DNA of 64,000 nt from the NCBI GenBank assembly GCA_907163345.1, contig CAJQUN010000917.1:1-64000 (forward strand), written 5' to 3'. This DNA comes from Haberlea rhodopensis. Its lineage: Eukaryota; Streptophyta; Magnoliopsida; Lamiales; Gesneriaceae. This document shows, piece after piece, positions 55,106 through 64,000 of this stretch (position 1 is its first letter; each line of letters starts with the position of its first letter). The translations under genes and the position numbers were made by a program. The notes below the pieces were generated by a model. The model searched no databases and was not told the origin of the DNA. It worked only from the letters and a program-made list of their open reading frames with translations.

Positions 55106-56655
55106 GGTAAATTGCAATTGACTCTTATATCTGTAGTTAATGTGTATTTTAGTTAATTTTTTGTTGCTTCTAATGTGTTAGTGACTAACATAGCAATTGA
55201 TTCTGTTTCTTTTTTTTAGTTACATAAATTAAGGAAATTTCAGTAATGTGATTGTTGTGATATATTTACTTCATTGATAAGTGAGAGGTCAAAATGGGAA
55301 CTAACCTACACCAGAAGGCGAAAGCACAATCAAAAAATTTCTTTTTTAGTTGATATATTTAATAGATTATTTATCTTCATAAACTATTTTTAATTATAAA
55401 AAAATTACGGAAATAAAATTATGGGCAAATATTGGTCCTAAAAATGTTCAAATATAATATGTAATAAATAAGGTAATCAACTTGCGAACGAGTTTTAGCA
55501 TAAATGGTGTAAGTGTAATATAAAATCTTAAGTATAAATTTAGTTTTCTCAACAAATATAATTTTTTATTTAGCGAGTAAACATATACAGATATACACAA
55601 GTATATAAATTTAGTCGGAAATAAAAAAAGTATTTGGTGATTTGTTATAATAATGCAATAAAATTTCGTTTTACTACCTTCTTATAAACTTTAACAAAAT
55701 ATATTTTATATGTAAATGCATAATTTTATTATTAAGTTAATTACAATATATTAAATCATACAACAATATCTCAGTGTATATAATGAGTTTCAAGATTATT
55801 TTGGAATGGAGTTATACTAGTATTTTCTAGGAGGGATTACATTTTTTTAACATAAATTATAATTATATTAATAAAACAATAGGTACAACAAATACATGAT
55901 CGAAGCCCACAAATACGATAAAACAACCGAAAAACAACCATAAATACATGTGCCATCCGTGAAGGTAGACTATCACAATTCTATGAGGAGGCGTAATAAA
56001 TGCTAATACATTTTATCTCATGAAGAAAATTGACTTTTCCTTTTTATTTTATAATTTATATATACTAATTAAATCGTCAACCAAATTAAATATGCTAACT
56101 ATTTTTGGTGAGAATTAATGTACTTAATTGAATAAGAGATTGTTAGATGTTGTCTTTAAAGATACTGTTATTGTATTATGATCAAGTTCGATTTTTGTGA
56201 AAAAAGTTTTTTGAATATGATATATTGTTTATAATATCATATATAACATTAACTAAGCTTTTAATTTCAATGGATCGGAGTATGCTATATGAGCCATAGC
56301 AAGAATCAAGTCGGATCACGCACATGCCTCAGTCTTCTCCGAAAGCTTCTTTTGGTCATAATATCATTGTTGATTCCTTTAAACTCTAAATATTTGTATA
56401 TAACTCAAGTCATGTCTTCTTCGATTGTCCCCTTGCTCTCGTGAAAGGGTCGAAATCCATATACTCTACTCAAGTAATGAACACTTGCATTGATGATAAG
56501 TTTTTATATATACCGGATCTGAACTCTACATATGTATCAATACAAAAATATATAAACAAAAATTAATGAAATCATGATAAACTAATTTTACTTATATTAG
56601 TGCGCACCAGACCCGATTTTCCCATACAATTTAAGGTAGCCGGTGGTGGTGTGAT
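55106..56655. other. AT-rich intergenic DNA
   Basis: Very AT-rich with no gene, repeat end or RNA gene that I can support. Confidence 0.5.
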
Positions 56656-56745
56656 GGGTTTTTAATCAAATAACCCCAAATAAATAACTAATTATCAAAA
56701 TAACCCAAAATATAACTAATTATACAAGTAATCTTAGCCGCCAAG

Positions 56746-56963
56746 ACGCCAACTGAGTTGGCGTGTATATATTGAAACTAGGACACGCCAACTCGGTTGG
56801 CGTAGTGTCCATCTAAAAAATAATGGTCACGCCAATCGAGTTGGCTTGACCATTATTATTCCGTGTCACGCCAACCGCGTTGGCGGACCATTAATAATTT
56901 CGCGTCACGTCAACCGGGTTGGCGTGGCCATTTATAATTCCGCGGCATGCCAATCGGCTGCTG
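56746..56963. repeat. MULE left subterminal array, six units
   Basis: Units like ACGCCAACTCGGTTGGCGT start at 56746, 56785, 56829, 56868, 56907 and 56947, about 39-44 bp apart. Unit 2 is a near-perfect inverted repeat; unit 6 is a half unit fused to transposase sequence. Confidence 0.9.
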
Positions 56964-58201
56964 CAATAAGGCCCCGATGTCGATCAGAAATCAAACACAC
57001 ACCGTCAGATTCTCCAGTAATGTGTTTGTAACCATATCCAAGAACCATTTCCATGACAAAAAGTTCTCTTCATCCACAATTGAAAATGCCAACGGTAAGA
57101 CTTGATTATTCGAGTCCATGGACACAGCAATCAACATCTTATGCTGATATTTTATATATAGATGTGTGACATCCACTGTAATAACTTGACGACAGTGCCG
57201 AGAACCATCTATATAAGGCTGGAAGGCCCAGAAAACATAATTCAAAGTTTTTTTCTCTTGGCCTTACATTATCAAGATGATCTCACTCCACGACTGTCCT
57301 GGATTCCATTTTTGAAAATCTCCCATATAGAAAGGTAATTTATTCACCGAGCTCTCCCATGTTCCATACGCGTTCCAAACTGCACGTTTCAAACTATGCC
57401 AGCCTTTTGCATATGATATTTCAAACACATACTTATCTTTCACTATTTGAATCACATACTTGATTTCATAAGCTGGATCACGACGAACAATTCCCAATAA
57501 CAAGCTAGCAATCATGTTCTTATCCAAGTTCGAATGATCTAGCGACAGCTCACTCAGCAGACAAGTGTGATGACCACCATACTTGGTTATTTTGAATAAC
57601 CTAACTTTTTTATCCAAACATGCACGCAGGTACTATATGCAAGGTATATCATCTGTACTGTGTTTGCATATTACTTTACTCAATGCTTTTGCACTCTTAA
57701 CAACGTGGTACTCACGTTTTGCAACCCGTACTGAATAATCCTTCACAACTGCCTGCATATAAAATTTATATTTGAAGACTATGTTGCAATAATTTCACCT
57801 TTGGAGTAATCATAAAAACTCCCCCAACGACCTGTTGGATTGTCGATCGAATCTCCAAAAACTTCTGGATGTGTCATGGAAAAGAATGTGATTGTTGGAT
57901 AAAGATTACGATCATTTATCATGGTTGTAACTGACACTTCTCGTCTCATTGATGCATCCTCCTCTTGGTTTTCAATTGCTTCTGCCATCACACCAATATC
58001 AAATTCATCATCATCAGCATCAGCCTCATCATCAGATGGAATCCCCTCTGGTTTAGAATGGATTTCATCACCAAAATCAGCAAAAATATCTGTTCGTGGC
58101 TCATCAGCAATATTATCAACATCTACTGGATGATCATCTCGTTCTCTACCACTATATGAACCCTCAGCTTGATGTCGAGCAACGGACGTCTCTTGAATCA
58201 T
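56950..58201 (-). pseudogene. MULE (MuDR-type) transposase, C-terminally truncated
   Basis: The start is near the ATG at 58201. An acidic N-terminus (DDEADADDDEFDIG) is followed by the MuDR region (GGHHTCLLSELSLDH, IVKDKYVFEISYAKGW, KRAVWNAYGTWE) and the DDE core start (VDVTHLYIKYQHKMLIAV, with the first Asp; NQVLPLAFSIVDEE). One extra base after NLTVC shifts the frame. Beyond it the second Asp (ISDRHRG) is legible, and then the coding sequence ends in the subterminal array. The last catalytic Glu and the SWIM zinc finger are absent. Stops also lie near 57779, 57620 and 57263. The element is therefore non-autonomous. Confidence 0.85.
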
Positions 58202-58458
58202 AGAAGTAGTCAATCATATCAGACGCATGCAGAATATTGTATGATATTACCCCCCAATAAAAATAAAACTTGAATCGGCATATTTTTTATAACAATATAT
58301 ATAATTAAATTTCACTACTAATAAAATCTTTTCTGATGTAGAAGATCAGCTAAAGCTGCAACCACAGAGCATACTCAGAATTTTATTATATAGCAAAAAT
58401 AATACAAAATATGTTTTCGAGTGAGTTTTCGTCTGGAAAGATGAGAGGCGTAGGGGTG

Positions 58459-58466
58459 TATTTATA
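58459..58466 (-). promoter_or_regulatory. TATA box of the MULE transposase
   Basis: The minus strand reads TATAAATA, about 260 bp upstream of the start codon and just inside the right subterminal array. Confidence 0.5.
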
Positions 58467-58489
58467 GTGCGGAAATGCACACACAAATT

Positions 58490-58646
58490 AGGTTGGCGTG
58501 ACCATATTTTCAAAGGTAAATAATAGTTACGTCAATCGAGTTGGCGTGAGCATTATTTTACACTGGTCGTGCAACTAGGTTGGCATGACACACTGCACGT
58601 CAATCGGGTTGATGTCTTCTGTTGAAGATGCCAACCGAGTTGGCGG
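58490..58646. repeat. MULE right subterminal array, about five units
   Basis: Degenerate copies of the same near-palindrome occur near 58490 (half), 58529, 58568, 58597 and 58628, 29-39 bp apart. They lie between the transposase promoter and the right TIR. Confidence 0.85.
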
Positions 58647-58725
58647 CTAAGATAACTTGTATAATTTGTTATTTTTGGGGTTATTTTGATAATTATTTAT
58701 TTAATTTTATTTAGTTAAAAAACCC

Positions 58726-59625
58726 TTTCTACCTCAACTTTCTCTCTGGTCTCCCACTTTCTCATTTTTATTTATTGTTTCTTTATCTTCATTTGCTTTT
58801 TCCTTGTGTTTTTTATTCTTCACCCCAAAAGTGTTCCTTTTTTTTGCAGCACAAAAATAGAGAAATAGTATGCTTTTGACAAAAATGGGGGTCAGAAAGC
58901 TCAATCAACTGCTGAAGAGGAGATTGGATGCCTGCCGTTCATGATAGAGCCTCGCTTCCAAGGCAAGTTATCCATTTCTTTACCTATATTCAACGCAAAT
59001 TAATAACATTTCCACTTTTTTCCTTCGAACAAATGCGAACGGGTGGAATGTAGGTCAGAGGAGATGTGCGAACGAGTTATCATGGTTTTTGTTTATGCTT
59101 ATGACGATATTTCAGAAGATCTTCAGTTTTCTACGCATGCATTCGGCGTTTATTTACGAATTGCGGTTGTATTTTGTCCGGTTATGATATACTTTTGACG
59201 CTGAGCTGATGTGAATTATTAATAATATCATTATTTTTTTAATCAATTTCAGGTAATGGTGAATCTCAGTGTTTTGTTGCTTTTGGGGTGATTGCTGTTT
59301 ATTTTGCATCTATTAGAGGAGGTTTTTAATTTACAGAGATTGTTTTAGTTATGAGTCATGATTAATCTTCTTTTCGAAATTTTGGCGTGCTTGTTTTTTT
59401 TTTTTTAAGGTAGTTGCTATTTGAAATCAGTTATTGTGTTAGCTAGTGCTTAGATTTTGTGAATGGACGAGGAATTATTTTCTCTGAATTTTTTTCTTAT
59501 ACACTTGGAGCATTTTTTGTAGAAGAAGAAAAACCAGGCAGAATAGTTCACGAGGTGTCTCATCAGTTAAACTATGCCGGACATTTCCTTACTTATTCTT
59601 ATTTTTTTGACAAAAGGTGAAACCA
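58726..59625 (+). promoter_or_regulatory. Upstream region and 5' UTR of KIN-7B
   Basis: A CT-rich stretch (58730-58850), typical of plant core promoters and leaders, is followed by a possible 5' UTR exon ending near 58960. An acceptor-like site stands just before the start codon (ACAAAAG at about 59610-59616). No clear TATA. The proximal promoter abuts the MULE right end. Confidence 0.45.
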
Positions 59626-62600
59626 ATGGCCACAATTCATGGATTGAAACCCAAAAAACCTAGCTTAAAAACAACAGCTTCGGTCAGCAACAATTCTCCA
59701 ACGTCATCAACAACCTCATCTTCTTGGCAACATCTCGAGCCATCCGCTGACAGTCTGAGTTCACCAGCATCATCATCTGCTCGAAGTAAACCTCAGGTCT
59801 TCTATTCAGAAAGTGCATCTTTGGAAGTTGAGAGATCTAAAGAGAATGTCACAGTCACAGTGCGGTTTCGCCCTCTCAGGTAAATAAAAATTGTGAAATG
59901 GGTAGTTTGGTTGGTGTTATATTCCAAATTTTGTGGTGACTTGGTAGTGCTTTTGTTGCGCAGTCCAAGGGAAATTCGAAATGGAGAGGAGATTGCTTGG
60001 TATGCAGATGGGGATACTATTGCAAGGAGTGAGAATAATCAGTCGATTGCTTACACCTATGGTATGGCTTATTTATAAATTTTGGGAACTTGGTAACTGT
60101 GGTTGGATATGTTGTATGTTTGTGACATGATGGTCTGTGAATCAACTTATGAATTTAAATGATGCTGTTGTGCTCGTATTTTAAATATTAAACATTAAAG
60201 TCCTTCCATGAATCTTTTACACGTCTAACAATTTCCAGATCGCGTATTTGGTCCTACAACCACAACAAGGCATGTGTATGATGTTGCTGCGCAGCATGTC
60301 GTGAATGGCACAATGGATGGAATAAATGGTATGCAGTTATGGCTCAGCCCTTTTAGCTATTGGTTTACATATTTTTTCCGCATCAACTTTCTATTTTAGA
60401 TATACCACTAAAATGTACGGAAATTGCTAATGCATATTGCGAAAGTGAAAAAAAGCAGTGCAAATTCTTTTGCATTGGCTGCCAATGTTTGTTCAATGTA
60501 TTGAGTTGTTGGCCCAAGACCGCTCAACATGACCTCCTGGTCAACTGGTTATGCTTGTGTGGCTAAAAGGCAAAAAAATTAACTACAAAGATAAATTGTT
60601 CTACTTGTCGTACTCTTTTTTTATCAGTAAAATAAAAAATTCATTGATAAAAACTGGACAAATACACTGGGCATACCCAGGCTACTGCAACTCAAAATAA
60701 GTCTAAGGTACTAAATCCCCTAGATACACGTAATGTGAGAAAAGAGAATATTAAGTATAAACTCCTAACGACATACATCTTATTAAAGAAAGAAATCAAA
60801 AAGCAGTTTTAGTGCCAACAAAAATCAGACTATTCATTGCAGTCCAAATACAGTAAGCAGTGCAAGCTATAGTTAAAGTATACACTCCTAACGACATACA
60901 TCTTATTAAATAAAGAAAATCAAAAAGCAGTTTTAGTGCCAACAAAAATCAAACTATTCATTGCAGACCAAATACAGTAAGCAGTGCAAGCTATAGTCAA
61001 AATTCTTGCCTTGGTGATACATGTCGTCCACCTATAAGCCTTCTTGAACCATTTCATAGTACTCTTTAGGGTTGTCATGGAGTAGGAGATACGTAACCAA
61101 AGCCTCACCCACCCTGTCTTGCTCGCAAATGAGCATCTAAAGAATAAGTGGTCAGTAGATTCCATATTCGAGTGAGAGAATGCATACATCTTATTAGCAA
61201 CAAATGGAAGTCTATCCCTAGTGAGAAGCTTACTAAAGTAGCATTGTTAACTTTATTTTTGGGTGTATTTATTTTATCTATTTCTATTTATAGGTACAAT
61301 ATTCGCATATGGCGTTACTAGTAGTGGAAAGACGCACACAATGCATGTAAGGGAACTTTCTTCTTGCTTTCGTTTGTCTCCTGATTTACTGACATAAATA
61401 ATTCTGATTAAGTTTTCTTCTATTTAAGTGCTTGATCTTGAAACTTTCTTGTGTTGTTTTTGTTTTTTCTTAAAATGATCCATAGTCACTCTGTTTCAAC
61501 TGGATGAGTTGCTAGTTCTATGCTATCTTATGTCTTCAGATTGAAATATGTCGGTCACCTCTCCAATTAGAATTAACAAGAATGGCATGTTCTGAAATCA
61601 AGTTAACTCGCTTTATTGCACCTTAATATTTCCTGATTCAATACAATGTTAAATATTTTTGTTGAGAGTAACTGCTAACAAAACTCAGTAGTACTTAGAA
61701 ATGTGCTATGACTAAAGTACCTCTAACTTAAAATATCATTAGCTTAAACTGCTTCTATTACTATTATTGAAGCAGTGGCTAACTGGGGTATCAGGATATG
61801 CAATTCAAAATGCAAATAGCTATACATTGTAGGAGTTTTTTTAGCATAGTTGAATTAGTGTCTTGCAAATTTCTTTTGTTTGATATACACCATATTCAGT
61901 TCAGTGTATTTATTGACTGAATTGTTCTCCTTGGTTAAAGTCTAGTTCATACTTAAGCTTGCATGCCTTTTTTTCTAGGGAGCTTTCATGGTAGAATCCC
62001 ACGTTCTCTTTGCTCTTCGTTCTCTCAAATATGTAATCATGATGGATTGTAAATTACGTTCTGATACACCAAGATTTTTAGTAGCAGAAACTAATTAATT
62101 AATATGGTTGCAATTCCTGGACTGTAGGGTGATCAGAGGTCTCCTGGTATTATTCCATTGGCTGTGAAACATGCTTTCAGTATCATTCAAGAGGTACTCG
62201 AAATAGCTTGACCTTTATTGCATCCTTGAAGCATTATAATCTGATTAAAAATTTTACTTTTGATGACTGCTTCAGACTCCAAGTCGAGAATTTCTCCTAC
62301 GCGTCTCTTATCTGGAAATCTACAATGAGGTTAGACTCTAGCCAATCTCCAGCTTTCAGATTGATGAATTTGCTTTCCTATGCTCAATGTTTATCACCAT
62401 ACAGAAGAGTTAATTAAGAAGCAAAGTATCAGAAAGTAGCTGGAATGACTTCAATGTCAAGCAATCCATCTCCTGTTGGCAGTTATCTGAATGAATGGGT
62501 CTATTATCTCATTTTGGTATCACACCTCTTATTAAAGTTTTTGATACTTCTCCAATACTTCAACTTTCCGTAGCTCCATTTTTCCCCTACATTTTCGATT

Positions 62601-63663
62601 TGGTTAGTTGGAAAAAAAACTTTCCAGTTAGGTTATATAATGCTCCTATCTTGTCAACCATTTCTTGGATGTATCAATCTTTGGAAGCATTTTTCTCCCA
62701 TACCTTTGAATGTCACTGTAACCTGAGATGCATGATCTGGATTTATTCTCTGTGCTTTTTTTAAAAAAAAAAAATTTGTTTTCAAGATGAAGAATCATCT
62801 TCAATACTCTTCACTATTTTTCACTTTTCAGGTTGTTAATGATTTGTTGAATCCGGCTGGACAAAATCTGAGGATAAGAGAAGATACACAGGTGATCCTT
62901 TTTCATTGATTTTAGTGAATCTTTGATCTCCTTAAAAACTTCTGGACATAGTTACTGGACCTCTAGCTTCTTCATGGTGTGTATTGCAATGATTTCAAAG
63001 ATGTTGTTTCTACGTTTTCTGGGATAAGGTTCTGAGGCATATATGATAAGTTCAGGAATGCAATTATCAGCTTAATTCACCACATTTATTTTATAAAGTG
63101 TCGATATGTATCAGCCAATCAATAAAAATGTTAATTGCTTCACCTTTAAGATGTTCCAAGCCAGGTGTTATATAAACCATTTGTTTCATTCTACACTGCC
63201 TTGTAGTTTGGAATGATGTCTATTCTATTGTGAATGATGTCTATTCTATTGTGAATGATGATTTCTCTATGGGATAACCAAAACACGAAAGGGTGAACTG
63301 AAAACTGAAAATTAGAAGTATTCACATCCTTTTGGAGTTGTATAGATTTCGATTTGTCTGAAGTTTAAATTACTTTATTTTATCTGAGCATTTGGTGGCA
63401 ACAATGTGAAATTATATCTTATGTTACAAAATCAAATTATAAAAGCTAATTGCTCAAACAAAATGACCAGATGACGTCATATTTTCAGAATGGTAGCACG
63501 ATATTTTCATTTAAACTACTCAGTCTGCCCCAGTTTATACAATTTTCTGTGCACTCGTACGAAGTTGTGTTTAATTGGTTGCAGGGAACCTTTGTTGAAG
63601 GAGTCAAGGAAGAAGTTGTATTATCACCTGCCCATGCCCTATCTCTTATAGCAGCGGGAGAAG
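59626..63663 (+). CDS. Kinesin-7 motor gene KIN-7B, first eight exons (continues off-window)
   Basis: Exons: 59626-59879, 59964-60061, 60239-60328, 61294-61346, 62128-62193, 62276-62329, 62832-62893 and 63585-63663, all with GT-AG introns and one continuous frame. I chose the ATG at 59626 (MATIHGLKPKKPSLK); the frame opens earlier only through a GTG. About 75 Ser/Thr-rich residues precede the motor domain (NVTVTVRFRPL). Further on are EEIAWYADGDTIAR, DRVFGPTTTTRHVYD, the P-loop GVTSSGKTHT that binds ATP, YLEIYNEVVNDLLNP and EGVKEEVVLSPAHALSLIAAGE. This is the N-terminal half of a plant KIN-7 (CENP-E-like) microtubule motor. Switch I and II and the stalk lie beyond the right edge. Intron 3 holds a LINE remnant. 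No lesion is seen. Confidence 0.92.
60613..61250 (-). mobile_element. LINE 3' fragment in intron 3 of KIN-7B
   Basis: The minus strand encodes the zf-RVT tail of a non-LTR reverse transcriptase protein (ESTDHLFFRCSFASK, with WFKKAYRW and ACTAYCIWSAMN downstream; frame 60920-61189). A T-run at 60613-60621 on the plus strand would be the poly-A tail. A 122-bp tandem duplication lies within it (ACTCCTAACGACATAC at 60761 and 60883). The 5' part of the LINE is missing, as is usual. It is antisense to the gene. Confidence 0.75.
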
Positions 63664-64000
63664 GTAAACTGTTGCATCTATATTGATTATCATACCATTT
63701 CAGTATTTGGTGTGACTTGCAATATCAGTTGGAGAGCAAAACTTTTTGGCTTTGTTCTGAGCAAGCATGCTGTTCTTGGGACTGCTACAAGTTCATATGT
63801 CACATGTTACGCATGCCTTATATTTTTAGGGTATCGAATGTTAAATCTGAAGGGAACATTCCTTCACTGGCTATTATGTGGTAAAAAGTGGGTGGCTTAT
63901 TTTTGGTTTTTATGCATATACTCAACTGCTTATCTGAAGATGTCAAGTTTCTTTTTTCATTGTAAAGCTTCTATTGGATTAAATTATAGAGCAGCTCATA
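63664..64000 (+). other. Start of intron 8 of KIN-7B
   Basis: Begins GTAAAC. No further kinesin exon appears before the window ends. Confidence 0.7.

Larger units (their letters stand above)
56656..58725 (-). mobile_element. MULE deletion derivative
   Basis: Terminal inverted repeats of about 85-90 bp (56656-56742 and 58643-58725) share GGGTTTTT ends, ATTATCAAAATAACC and the run ATTATACAAGT followed by ATCTTAGCCGCC. Inside each lies an array of near-palindromic repeats and, between them, a truncated minus-strand transposase. No 9-bp target duplication is visible, so the element is old or its ends are slightly different. The right end stands about 900 bp upstream of the KIN-7B start codon. 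Confidence 0.82.

Noticed and set aside
56746..56963. CRISPR-like array (regular 19-bp repeats with about 20-bp spacers)
   Set aside because: It is plant nuclear DNA inside a MULE between TIR and transposase. Spacers are similar to each other and there are no cas genes.
63221..63270. Short tandem repeat GAATGATGTCTATTCTATTGT
   Set aside because: Two units in an intron; ordinary slippage with no other signal.

Overview
The window is nuclear DNA of a flowering plant. The evidence is intron-containing kinesin exons, plant-type Ty1/copia (Sirevirus-like) and Ty3/gypsy chromovirus elements with initiator-tRNA-Met primer sites, Mutator-like (MULE) and hAT-type DNA transposons, a FAR1-related pseudogene and an endogenous caulimovirid. 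The third open reading frame of the Sirevirus-like element recalls a protein family I know from Gesneriaceae/Lamiales proteomes. That points to an asterid, but it is an inference only.

Layout. 1-8410: a minus-strand Sirevirus-like copia element (5' LTR 7246-8410; 3' LTR beyond the left edge) with gag, pol and a degenerate third ORF. It seems to lie in an intron of a plus-strand kinesin-7 gene (KIN-7A), of which three clean exons remain at 8794-9470. 10482-11702: a short TRIM-like LTR and a FAR1-related pseudogene. 11898-36340: nested copia DNA. A plus-strand element D (LTR 12930-14383, leader, gag-pol ending at 36340) was entered in its leader by a minus-strand relative C (14689-32266, perfect 5-bp target duplication ACACC). 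C was itself entered in its RNase H region by a full gypsy chromovirus, Gypsy-1 (16426-25538). 36341-45164: a second member of that gypsy family, Gypsy-2, in minus orientation, with an LTR that carries internal sequence on both sides. 45165 to about 51400: a decayed endogenous caulimovirid on the plus strand (coat, movement, protease, RT, RNase H, then extra ORFs and a TATA promoter). 51400-56655: AT-rich DNA with a hAT-type MITE (perfect 8-bp target duplication) and a 1.19-kb tandem duplication. 56656-58725: a MULE deletion derivative with terminal inverted repeats and arrays of near-palindromic subterminal repeats. 59626-63663: the first eight exons of a second kinesin-7 gene (KIN-7B), which runs off the right edge.

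Only the two kinesin loci look like host genes that could be working; nearly everything else is mobile DNA in layers. The most unusual signal is an array of eight copies of the 10-bp palindrome CGATCGATCG inside each of the four Gypsy-1 and Gypsy-2 LTRs. The copies are spaced near multiples of the DNA helical repeat and are kept while the linkers between them have diverged. Two other palindrome arrays occur in unrelated elements: MULE subterminal repeats and telobox-containing palindromes in the copia leader. Further points are a copia copy with unequal LTRs but an intact target duplication, one nonsense codon shared by two copia copies, and a gypsy polyprotein broken only by stop codons.
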